Below, piece after piece: positions 1-5,367 of a DNA stretch of 5,508 nt. The notes under the pieces were generated by a model, which saw only the letters and a program-made list of their open reading frames with translations, had not been told where the DNA came from and searched no databases. This DNA comes from Dehalococcoidales bacterium. GTDB taxonomy: Bacteria; Chloroflexota; Dehalococcoidia; Dehalococcoidales; JAQTRN01. How positions within the stretch are numbered: the first letter of the stretch is position 1; the number at the start of each line of letters is the position of its first letter. The DNA lies in NCBI GenBank assembly GCA_028711795.1, contig JAQTRN010000077.1:1-5508 (forward strand). The letters run 5' to 3'. Both the position numbers and the translations under genes were made by a program.

Positions 1-2
1 CC

Positions 3-128
3 AACCCCAGCAACTGCGTAGTTTTCTGCCGCGCCTGCGCCAAACTCTGTGGCCCAGATGCCTTATCTTTCCCCGACAAAGCCGAGACCATTAAATCTAT
101 CAAACAAACACGAGAAGATAAGTCATGA
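3..128 (+). CDS. Partial ferredoxin-like (4Fe-4S motif) protein, C-terminal end
   Basis: This is the last 41 codons of an open frame entering from the left edge and ending at TGA 126-128. The visible peptide has cysteines at residues 5, 9, 12 and 16 of the fragment (CVVFCRACAKLCG), spaced C-x3-C-x2-C-x3-C and followed by GPDALSFP. This closely resembles the [4Fe-4S] ligand loop of bacterial ferredoxin domains, which usually reads C-x2-C-x2-C-x3-C-P and is followed by a short 'xAI' strand. The tail after it is short, charged and lysine-rich. The stop overlaps the start of the next gene as ATGA (125-128), so the two are probably translationally coupled and share a transcript. An electron-transfer role is inferred from the motif. 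The rest of the protein is outside the window, so it could be a small ferredoxin or the end of a larger Fe-S protein. Confidence 0.72.
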   Translation, partial: NPSNCVVFCRACAKLCGPDALSFPDKAETIKSIKQTREDKS

Positions 129-976
129 AGAAGTACGCGGTCCTGCCCTGTAATGGCCTGGACAAACCGGTAGGCCCCCTTGCCCGCGAGCTTGCCCTGG
201 CGCTCATCGCCGCCAACGGCGGCGAGATTATCTGCCCGGTAGTCTTGCACCGGTTACCCAAACGTTACGCGAAACAACTTAAGCAGCTACCGCTCTTCGT
301 TATTGATGGCTGCGCCACCCGGTGCGCCAGTCACCTGGCGAAGGAACAAGGGCTGAAGGTGGAGCGGAAAATCCAGCTAACCGAAGCCGCTAAAGCCATG
401 GGGGCGACCTTCGAAGACTCGCTCACTCCTGGTCCGCAGGGACTGGTATTTCGCCAGAGCCTGGCCTCCAGGCTGTTAGCGGAGCCAGCGGCACCGGTCG
501 AACCTGAACCAGCTACTGATTCCTCGGGACCGGTCGAGTATCTCGACTTTACTCATGATAAGCTCCTCTTCCGGGTGCCCCGGGCTGGTTACTATTTCAA
601 CGAGAACGATTGCTGGGTGCGGGCCAGCGGCAACCGGGGTTACGTGGGCATTTCGGACTATATGCAGCAATTTCTGTCGGATATCACCTTCTGTGAGCCA
701 CCGTCAGTCGGGTCTCAGATCGAACAGTTTGGTGAAGCCGGCACAGTTGAATCGAGCAAAGCGGCGTTCGAACTGGTCTCCCCGGTTACGGGCAAGGTAA
801 CCGCGGTCAATACCGAAATTATGAGTAACCCCGGGCTTATCAACGAGGACCCGTATGGCCGGGGCTGGATCTTCCAGATGGAGTTGACCAACTTCGCCGA
901 AGACCAGAAGTGGCTGCTTGACGGCCAGCATTACTTTGACATTATGAAAAGAAAAATAACCGAAGCGGAAAGATAA
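125..976 (+). CDS. DGC-domain / glycine cleavage H-like (lipoyl) fusion protein
   Basis: This 283-residue protein has two domains. Residues 1-95 match the DGC family, a putative zinc-binding family named for its central Asp-Gly-Cys motif and its four conserved cysteines. Here these are Cys9 (LPCNG), Cys37 (ICP), and Cys63 and Cys67 in VIDGCATRCAS. A proline- and glutamate-rich linker spans about 115-135. Residues 137-270 match GcvH: GYVGISDYMQQFLSDITF (172-189), the lipoyl-lysine site TVESSKA with Lys212, SPVTGKV (219-225) and LINEDPYGRGWIF (238-250). Free GcvH is about 125-130 residues and carries aminomethyl-lipoamide between GcvP, GcvT and Lpd. None of those partners is nearby, so glycine cleavage is unlikely to be its role. 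The lipoyl arm could carry electrons or bind thiophilic metal(loid)s; that is inference. The ATG overlaps the upstream stop, no strong ribosome site precedes it, and the protein is probably cytoplasmic. The domain calls are firm; the function is not known. Confidence 0.9.
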   Translation: MKKYAVLPCNGLDKPVGPLARELALALIAANGGEIICPVVLHRLPKRYAKQLKQLPLFVIDGCATRCASHLAKEQGLKVERKIQLTEAAKAMGATFEDSLTPGPQGLVFRQSLASRLLAEPAAPVEPEPATDSSGPVEYLDFTHDKLLFRVPRAGYYFNENDCWVRASGNRGYVGISDYMQQFLSDITFCEPPSVGSQIEQFGEAGTVESSKAAFELVSPVTGKVTAVNTEIMSNPGLINEDPYGRGWIFQMELTNFAEDQKWLLDGQHYFDIMKRKITEAER

Positions 977-991
977 TCGGGAAACCATGTC

Positions 992-997
992 AGGAGG
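992..997 (+). promoter_or_regulatory. Shine-Dalgarno AGGAGG deciding the GTG start of the second DGC gene
   Basis: A full AGGAGG lies four bases before GTG 1002. An in-frame ATG at 987 has only weak purine sequence before it, and using it would place this AGGAGG inside the coding region. The GTG is therefore preferred. The alternative ATG would add five residues (MSGGN) to the protein. Confidence 0.6.
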
Positions 998-1001
998 CAA
1001 C

Positions 1002-1424
1002 GTGAAAACATCAACGAGTGAAAAGGTGCTGCTGGTACCCTGCAGCGGGATAGGTAAAGTACATGGACTGATTGCCCGGGAGGCGGTGTACCGCGCCCTG
1101 GAGAATACGGACCCGGACAAGGCGGATACCATGTGTCTGTCGTTGCTGGTCACCGCCGACAAGGACACCGTAGCGGCCATACGCCACCACCGCTGCATTA
1201 CCGTTGATGGCTGTCCCAAGCTCTGCGCCTACAAGAACTTGGAGATTGCCGGTGGTAAAGTCGCGCAGAGCGTACGGGTAGTCGATGCCTTCAAGGGGCA
1301 TAAGGGCGCCCGGCCGGGTGACGGCACGGCCCTGACCGACGAGGGCTGGCAGATCGCTGAGGAGATTGCTCAGGATTTAACCAATAAAGTAAACCAGCTT
1401 CTCACCGCGGGTAAGGAGAAATAG
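1002..1424 (+). CDS. Stand-alone DGC-domain putative zinc-binding protein
   Basis: This 140-residue protein is essentially one DGC module. The four family cysteines are Cys14 (VPCSG), Cys45 (MCL), and Cys71 and Cys75 in VDGCPKLCA; an extra Cys65 lies just before the DGC motif. The family is known only as a putative zinc-binding domain, and its biochemical role is not established. No signal peptide or membrane segment is seen, so it is probably cytoplasmic. The last 30 residues look like an amphipathic helix. It is a clear paralogue of the DGC parts of the genes on both sides, which points to tandem duplication. GTG 1002 is chosen because of the AGGAGG at 992-997 and because it gives an N-terminus similar in length to its paralogues; ATG 987 is the alternative. 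It follows the previous stop by 25 bases, and its TAG is directly followed by the next ATG, consistent with one operon. The metal or partner is unknown. Confidence 0.88.
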   Translation: MKTSTSEKVLLVPCSGIGKVHGLIAREAVYRALENTDPDKADTMCLSLLVTADKDTVAAIRHHRCITVDGCPKLCAYKNLEIAGGKVAQSVRVVDAFKGHKGARPGDGTALTDEGWQIAEEIAQDLTNKVNQLLTAGKEK

Positions 1425-2162
1425 ATGAAAGAGTACCCCAAGGTAGGCATTATTTCGTGCAGCGGTGAAGATCTGGGCGAGGGCACCATCTCGCGGTTGG
1501 CCGTTCGCCGTGTCCTCGATGAATTACGGCCGGACAAGGTGGTTACTATCTGCTTGCCTCTATTCCTTGCCGGTAACGAGCAGGAAAGAGGGTTTGCCCA
1601 GAGTGTGCCCACCATCACTATTGACGGCTGCACCAAGACGTGTGCCCGGATAGGCACGGAAAGACATAGCGGCCCGGTTGCCTGTGGCCTGGTTGTCACC
1701 GATATCTTAGGCGCTAATACCGGACTGAATGGTACCAAGTCTACCCGGCGTTTGAGCGTCAAAGATAAAGAAGCGGTGAATAAGGTTGCGGGGCGTATTG
1801 TCAGCGAGATTGACAGGATATTGGCTGCTCAGAGGTCTGGGGAACAGATAGATAAGCCGGCCGCCGAGAATTACACCATCTCGGTTGTTCGGGGCGGCGG
1901 TGGGTGTCCCTGTCAGAACTGGATGTTACGGGGTATCGTCGAGTTACCGAGAGATATCAGTGCCGAAATGCCGGCCATGAGCAAGCTAATCGAAGGCTGT
2001 GCCTACAACCCAAAGACGAATATTATGAGTTTCCGCGTACAGGGAATGGGTGTCATATTGGAACCAAGAAAGATAACCGTCAATGTCATTAAAGACGAGG
2101 CAGAAGCCAGGAAAGTAATCGACTGGGTAAGAGGCATCCAAGACATCACGTCAAAAGGCTGA
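1425..2162 (+). CDS. DGC-domain protein with an unrecognised cysteine-bearing C-terminal domain
   Basis: This 245-residue protein begins with a DGC module (about 1-135) whose four key cysteines are Cys12 (SCSG), Cys43 (ICL), and Cys69 and Cys73 in IDGCTKTCA. Cys87 is an extra cysteine. A linker around 136-148 leads to a second domain (149-240) with GGGGCPCQNW (Cys161 and Cys163), IEGCAYNP (Cys192), and a mixed alpha/beta pattern ending in an amphipathic helix. I do not recognise this C-terminal domain. Its CxC plus a distant Cys could bind a metal or Fe-S cluster, or do thiol chemistry; that is inference. No export signal is seen, so it is probably cytoplasmic. ATG 1425 follows the upstream TAG with no gap, and AAGGAG at 1413-1418 sits six bases before it inside the preceding gene. 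It is the third DGC copy in a row and the longest apart from the GcvH fusion. Coding status is firm; the role is unknown. Confidence 0.87.
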   Translation: MKEYPKVGIISCSGEDLGEGTISRLAVRRVLDELRPDKVVTICLPLFLAGNEQERGFAQSVPTITIDGCTKTCARIGTERHSGPVACGLVVTDILGANTGLNGTKSTRRLSVKDKEAVNKVAGRIVSEIDRILAAQRSGEQIDKPAAENYTISVVRGGGGCPCQNWMLRGIVELPRDISAEMPAMSKLIEGCAYNPKTNIMSFRVQGMGVILEPRKITVNVIKDEAEARKVIDWVRGIQDITSKG

Positions 2163-2185
2163 ACAGTGCAAATGAGGTAACAGAG

Positions 2186-2449
2186 ATGGAAATTAAGATC
2201 CTGGGGCCGGGTTGTTACCGGTGTCAGCAACTAGACAAAATGACCCGGGAAGTAGTCAAGGAACTGGGAATAGACACTAATATCGAGGATATCAAGGATA
2301 TCAGGAAAATAGCTGAGTATCGCATACTGGCCACTCCCGGGCTGGTAATCAATGGGAAACTGGCCTGCTTCGGACGGATACCCACCAGGGCCGAAGTTAC
2401 GCAATTCATCACCACGGCGCTGATCCGGGAAGGGGAGACCAGCAAGTAA
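2186..2449 (+). CDS. MTH895-type small thioredoxin-like redox-active disulfide protein
   Basis: This 87-residue protein matches the mini-thioredoxin / 'redox-active disulfide protein 2' family typified by archaeal MTH895. It starts with the first beta strand (MEIKILG) and then the active-site motif GPGCYRCQQ with Cys10 and Cys13 (CxxC). The expected cis-proline is Pro51 in ATPGLVING, and a final helix spans about 67-80. Cys61 is an extra cysteine. There is no signal peptide, so it acts in the cytoplasm. Family members are dithiol-disulfide proteins that often sit beside membrane permeases or arsenic-resistance genes. Here it precedes a lipoprotein thioredoxin and a CcdA homologue, so it may deliver electrons to CcdA (inference). 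GAGGT at 2174-2178, seven bases before ATG, supports the start. The gap from the previous gene is 23 bases, consistent with co-transcription. Confidence 0.9.
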   Translation: MEIKILGPGCYRCQQLDKMTREVVKELGIDTNIEDIKDIRKIAEYRILATPGLVINGKLACFGRIPTRAEVTQFITTALIREGETSK

Positions 2450-2514
2450 CGAGCGACGCTCCCAAAAAGCAATAACCCATTCAGCAACAAGGTAACGGGC
2501 GCCAAAGTGAATTC

Positions 2515-2523
2515 GAGGGTGAG
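2515..2523 (+). promoter_or_regulatory. Ribosome binding site for the lipoprotein thioredoxin (favours ATG 2531)
   Basis: The purine-rich GAGGGTGAG lies seven bases before ATG 2531. Two in-frame GTG codons (2507 and 2519) lie upstream; the second overlaps this purine run and the first has no clear ribosome site. ATG 2531 also gives a standard lipoprotein signal peptide beginning MKN. Confidence 0.5.
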
Positions 2524-2530
2524 TCACATC

Positions 2531-2965
2531 ATGAAGAATATCAGTCGACAGTCTTCGCTGGCATTATTAATAGCGGTCCCGTGTTTGCTGTTGCTGATGG
2601 GATGTAACTCCTCAGCGGCTGGTGCTCCGGCCGACCCTAAAACAAACCTGGACCCAACCGCCGTATCTCTCGAACAAGCTATAACCAGCGGGAAGCCGAC
2701 ACTGGCCGAGTTTGGTAGAGGAGTCTGTGTTCCCTGCAAAGAGATGAGACCCATCCTGGAAGAACTGGCCGTAGAGTACCAGGGTAGACTCAACGTGGTC
2801 ATCGTTGAAGTAGACGAACACCTCGACCTGATAGACCAATATAAGATTATGATGATACCAACTCAGATACTGTTTGACCAAAATGGCCAGAAGATACTGG
2901 CACATATCGGATTCTGGCCCAAAGAGCAAATAGTTTCCCAGATAGATACATTGGGAATAGATTAG
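2531..2965 (+). CDS. Thioredoxin-fold lipoprotein (extracytoplasmic)
   Basis: This protein has 144 residues from ATG 2531. The N-terminus is a lipoprotein signal: basic MKNISRQSS, a hydrophobic stretch at 10-23, and a lipobox-like LLMGC with Cys25 as the expected lipidated residue. A low-complexity Ala/Pro/Asp/Asn linker runs to about 45. The thioredoxin domain (46-144) has TLAEFGRGVCVPCKEM with active-site Cys66 and Cys69 (CVPC), VVIVEVDE (89-96), cis-Pro110 in MMIPTQILF, and FDQNGQKI (115-122) leading to the last helix. It should sit on the outer face of the cytoplasmic membrane and reduce or exchange disulfides there. CcdA-family proteins commonly supply electrons to such thioredoxins, and a CcdA gene follows with no gap, so this pairing is strongly suggested. 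In-frame GTG 2507 is an alternative start that adds eight residues. The 81 bases between it and the preceding gene hold no clear promoter or terminator. The physiological target is unknown. Confidence 0.9.
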   Translation: MKNISRQSSLALLIAVPCLLLLMGCNSSAAGAPADPKTNLDPTAVSLEQAITSGKPTLAEFGRGVCVPCKEMRPILEELAVEYQGRLNVVIVEVDEHLDLIDQYKIMMIPTQILFDQNGQKILAHIGFWPKEQIVSQIDTLGID

Positions 2966-3655
2966 TTGGCTGATTTACTGAGCGACATTGGCAATGTTAT
3001 CCAGAATCAGGGGTGGCTGGCTTTTCCCACCTGTTTTCTGGGAGGTGTTGTATCAAGCGCCAGCCCCTGTGTCCTGGCGATGATACCACTGGCCATCGGC
3101 TTTGTTAGTGGGTATGCTGAGGGTTCGCCGAAGAAGGCGCTGCAATACTCGCTATTATTCACTCTGGGACTGACGATAACCTTCACCATACTGGGGATTA
3201 TAGCGGGCGCTCTGGGTAAGTTGTTCGGTGATGTCGGCGGTTTCTGGAAGTACGTCCTGCCGCCGGTAGCTATCATACTTGGCCTGCAATTACTGGGTGT
3301 ATTCAAAATAAACATCGGCCTACCGCAGCGATTTCTCCCCAAGAAGAGAGCACTCATGGGGGCATTACTCATGGGGCTTTTCTTCGGTATCATCGCTTCT
3401 CCTTGCGCCACCCCTATCCTTGGCGTGATACTGACCTATGCCGCCACACAAAAACAGGTGCTCTACAGCGCTGGCCTACTCCTGGCCTATGCCCTGGGTC
3501 ACTGGGTGCTGGTTCTTGGCGCCGGAATGTCAACCGGATTCGCACAAAGGGTATTGGCCTCAAAGGGCATCACCAGTTTCTCCAATTATTCCAGGAAGAT
3601 TGCCGGCGTGATTTTAATCGGGACGGGGATATACCTTTTCATCTACCTGTTCTAA
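2966..3655 (+). CDS. ccdA: CcdA-type membrane thiol-disulfide electron carrier
   Basis: This 229-residue protein has six apparent membrane segments (about 18-50, 60-85, 96-113, 128-160, 165-188, 211-228). It matches the CcdA / DsbD transmembrane family. The paired redox cysteines are in the expected places: Cys35 in SASPCVLAMIPL in the first segment and Cys147 in IASPCATPILG in the fourth, related by the internal pseudo-symmetry of this family. CcdA moves electrons from cytoplasmic thioredoxin across the membrane to outward-facing thioredoxin-like proteins, for cytochrome c maturation or other disulfide reduction. The lipoprotein thioredoxin encoded just upstream is the likely acceptor and the mini-thioredoxin before it a possible donor (inference). 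The start is TTG 2966, immediately after the TAG of the previous gene; the next in-frame ATG would remove the first redox cysteine. Only a weak GGGA precedes the TTG, so translation probably depends on coupling. No cytochrome c maturation genes are visible, so a role in metal(loid) or general thiol homeostasis is as likely. Confidence 0.9.
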   Translation: MADLLSDIGNVIQNQGWLAFPTCFLGGVVSSASPCVLAMIPLAIGFVSGYAEGSPKKALQYSLLFTLGLTITFTILGIIAGALGKLFGDVGGFWKYVLPPVAIILGLQLLGVFKINIGLPQRFLPKKRALMGALLMGLFFGIIASPCATPILGVILTYAATQKQVLYSAGLLLAYALGHWVLVLGAGMSTGFAQRVLASKGITSFSNYSRKIAGVILIGTGIYLFIYLF

Positions 3656-3771
3656 GGAAATATTGTGCGGAGGAGGCTAAAGAGTTTGACTCAGGAAGAG
3701 AGATTTTCGCCAATAATAGGATAGGAAAAATGATAAAGTTCAACAATTTCTACTGATGTGAAAGGATGACT
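3656..3771 (+). other. Intergenic gap before ACR3, with an orphan Shine-Dalgarno and a 12-codon frame
   Basis: These 116 bases are the widest gap between same-strand genes here. AGGAGG at 3671-3676 is followed nine bases later by TTG 3686, which opens a 12-codon frame (MTQEERFSPIIG) ending at TAG 3722-3724. Either this is a leader peptide or a remnant of a lost gene, or it is chance. TTGACT at 3686-3691 resembles a -35 box, but the nearest AT-rich hexamer (AATAAT, 3712-3717) is 20 bases away, too far for a normal promoter. No strong hairpin was seen. An ACR3-specific internal promoter is possible but not shown. Confidence 0.25.
3762..3766 (+). promoter_or_regulatory. Shine-Dalgarno AAGGA favouring ATG 3772 of ACR3
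   Basis: AAGGA lies five bases before ATG 3772. The earlier in-frame ATG at 3766 overlaps the end of this site, so it would have no room for one. The later ATG is preferred, which removes two residues (MT) from the longest frame. Confidence 0.5.
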
Positions 3772-4845
3772 ATGGCACAAGAACAGGAAAGAAAGCTCGA
3801 CTTTTTCTCAAAATATCTGACAATATGGGTAGCGCTTTGTATGGCCGCGGGAGTTTTAATCGGACTGTTCCTGCCTGCGGTCCCTGCCTTTCTGGGTCGG
3901 TTTGAGTATGCCCATGTTTCTATCCCCGTTGCCGTGCTTATCTGGCTGATGATCTACCCCATGATGCTTAAGATCGACTTTACCAGTATTATCAACGTCG
4001 GCAAGAACCCCAGAGGACTTTATGTAACCTGGGTTACTAACTGGTTGATAAAACCGTTCACGATGTACGCCATCTCCCTCCTGTTTTTCTCCGTTATCTT
4101 CAAGGCTTTCATTCCCGCTGATCTGGCGCGTGAATATCTCGCCGGCGCCGTTTTGCTGGGCGCAGCCCCCTGTACGGCGATGGTACTTGTCTGGAGTTTC
4201 CTGGTCAATGGTAGCCCTGCTTATACCCTGGTGCAGGTCGCCACCAATGACCTTATCATTCTGATTGCCTTTACCCCAATTGTGGGTTTCCTGCTGGGGA
4301 TCAGCGATATCCCGATTCCCTGGATGACACTGTTTTTGTCGGTCGTACTTTTCGTCGTCATTCCGTTAGCCGGTGGCTGGTTCACCCGGCTATACGTCAC
4401 CAGGAAAGAGGGCAAGGAGTATTTTGAGAATATTTTCATTCCCAAGTTCGGCAGCGTCACCATCATTGGGCTGTTATTGACGCTGGTTATCATCTTCTCT
4501 TTCCAGGGTGAAACGATAGTCAATAACCCGGTGCATATACTATTAATCGCCCTGCCATTCGCGATTCAGACCTTTCTCATTTTTTTCATTGCCTATATGT
4601 GGGCCAGGGCCTGGAAGCTGCCCTTTAATGTTGCTTCCCCGGCGGGTATGATCGGTGCGAGCAACTTCTTCGAGTTGGCCGTAGCCGTCGCCATCTCCCT
4701 CTTCGGGCTGCAATCAGGTGCCGTCCTGGCAACGGTGGTCGGAGTACTCGAAGAAGTACCCATCATGCTGGTACTGGTGGCAATTTCCAAGAGGACGCAG
4801 CACTGGTTCCCCAAAGTGCAAGGGGTACAAAAAGCCATAGTTTAA
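3772..4845 (+). CDS. acr3: ACR3-family arsenite efflux permease
   Basis: This 357-residue integral membrane protein has about ten hydrophobic segments (15-36, 49-66, 82-112, 120-145, 153-177, 184-207, 224-244, 254-277, 288-313, 316-338) and matches the ACR3 family at usual length. ACR3 exports arsenite, and in some members antimonite, from the cytoplasm using the proton gradient. The hallmark cysteine of the fourth segment is Cys134 in LLGAAPCTAMVLVWS, and the conserved glutamate of the last segments is Glu328 in GVLEEVPIML; both positions are required in studied ACR3 proteins. ASNFFELAVAVAI (296-308) is a further family signature. Glu327 beside Glu328 is a small departure, since that site is more often uncharged. 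ATG 3772 is chosen on its ribosome site; ATG 3766 is the alternative. It follows the thiol-redox genes by 116 bases and leads directly into uspA. No ArsR gene or obvious operator is in the window, so control is unseen. Confidence 0.95.
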   Translation: MAQEQERKLDFFSKYLTIWVALCMAAGVLIGLFLPAVPAFLGRFEYAHVSIPVAVLIWLMIYPMMLKIDFTSIINVGKNPRGLYVTWVTNWLIKPFTMYAISLLFFSVIFKAFIPADLAREYLAGAVLLGAAPCTAMVLVWSFLVNGSPAYTLVQVATNDLIILIAFTPIVGFLLGISDIPIPWMTLFLSVVLFVVIPLAGGWFTRLYVTRKEGKEYFENIFIPKFGSVTIIGLLLTLVIIFSFQGETIVNNPVHILLIALPFAIQTFLIFFIAYMWARAWKLPFNVASPAGMIGASNFFELAVAVAISLFGLQSGAVLATVVGVLEEVPIMLVLVAISKRTQHWFPKVQGVQKAIV

Positions 4846-4858
4846 GGAGGGGCTTACC

Positions 4859-5296
4859 ATGTACAGCAAAATACTGGTACCACTGGATGGTTCAAAAACG
4901 GCAGAATGCGTTTTAGGGCACATTATTGAAATTGCAGGAGGGTGTACCCAGGTCGAGTTGCTCTTTGTAGCCGAACCAGCCCCACCAGGACTCTATGAAA
5001 GCCGGGAAGAGGCGCACAAAAAGCTGATGGCCTGGGGTAAGGAATACCTTGCCGGAGTCGAAGATATTCTGACAAAAGACGGGGTTGGCGCTAAATCAGT
5101 GATTGTTGAAGGGAAAGCTGCCGAAACTATCGTAGATTATGCAGAGAACAATGGAGTTGACCTTATTGTGATGAGCACTCACGGCCGCTCCGGTCCCTCA
5201 CGCTGGGCTTTTGGCAGTGTGGCGGAGAAGATCATCCGTTCCTCTATAATACCCGTCTTAATTGTTGTTCCCAAAGCTTGTAGAACAAATCGATAA
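4859..5296 (+). CDS. Universal stress protein, UspA family
   Basis: This 145-residue single-domain Usp is of normal length. It opens with the family pattern MYSKILVPLDGS, with Asp10 at the nucleotide-contacting position. Near the C-terminus is the ATP-loop region STHGRSGPSRWAFGSVAEKI (106-125). In the usual G-x2-G-x9-G-S/T motif, Gly109 and Gly119-Ser120 are kept but the first glycine is Ser106, a common variant. ATP binding is therefore likely but not certain. The chain ends with IPVLIVVPK, the last beta strand. Usp proteins are cytoplasmic and help survival under starvation, redox or toxic stress; the exact action is not known. AAGGAGG at 4844-4850 overlaps the ACR3 stop and lies eight bases before the ATG, so it is most likely translated from the same mRNA as ACR3. 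It is the last gene before the terminator. Confidence 0.93.
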   Translation: MYSKILVPLDGSKTAECVLGHIIEIAGGCTQVELLFVAEPAPPGLYESREEAHKKLMAWGKEYLAGVEDILTKDGVGAKSVIVEGKAAETIVDYAENNGVDLIVMSTHGRSGPSRWAFGSVAEKIIRSSIIPVLIVVPKACRTNR

Positions 5297-5319
5297 ACCA
5301 CGCGAAGCTGGTAGAAACA

Positions 5320-5346
5320 AAAGGGAGGCCGAAACGGCCTCCCTTT
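5320..5346. terminator. Strong hairpin, probable bidirectional transcription terminator
   Basis: A perfect 12-bp stem (AAAGGGAGGCCG paired with CGGCCTCCCTTT) encloses a three-base AAA loop. The left arm is A-rich outward from 5320 and the right arm ends in TTT, so both strands have a short T tract; the minus strand's (TTTTGTTT) is better. It lies 24 bases past the uspA stop and 22 bases past the stop of the convergent transporter gene, where a shared terminator is expected. Confidence 0.85.
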
Positions 5347-5367
5347 CCACTTCAAGCCCACGGTAAG

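Noticed and set aside
704..1219. Long minus-strand open frame across the first and second DGC genes
   Set aside because: It runs antisense to two well-supported family genes, shows no recognisable domain and has no good ribosome site. It is a shadow of the real coding strand.
125..2162. The DGC genes as glycine cleavage or classical ferredoxin genes
   Set aside because: Only one gene has a GcvH half and no GcvP, GcvT or Lpd partner is seen. The DGC-x3-C pattern does not match a ferredoxin cysteine motif.
2282..2308. Repeated GATATCA in the mini-thioredoxin gene
   Set aside because: It lies within the coding frame and reflects repeated Asp-Ile codons (IEDIKDIRK). Nothing suggests a separate element.
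2451..2461. Small inverted repeat GAGCGACGCTC after the mini-thioredoxin gene
   Set aside because: The stem is only four base pairs with a three-base loop and no T tract follows, so it is too weak for a terminator or operator call.
3686..3717. Possible promoter for acr3 (TTGACT with AATAAT)
   Set aside because: The spacing is 20 bases, longer than the usual 16-18, and the second hexamer is only a partial match. It was mentioned under the gap but not called.
3403..3756. Plus-strand open frame overlapping the end of ccdA
   Set aside because: It lies mostly inside ccdA in another frame, has a composition unlike a real protein and no family resemblance. The CcdA frame is clearly the coding one.
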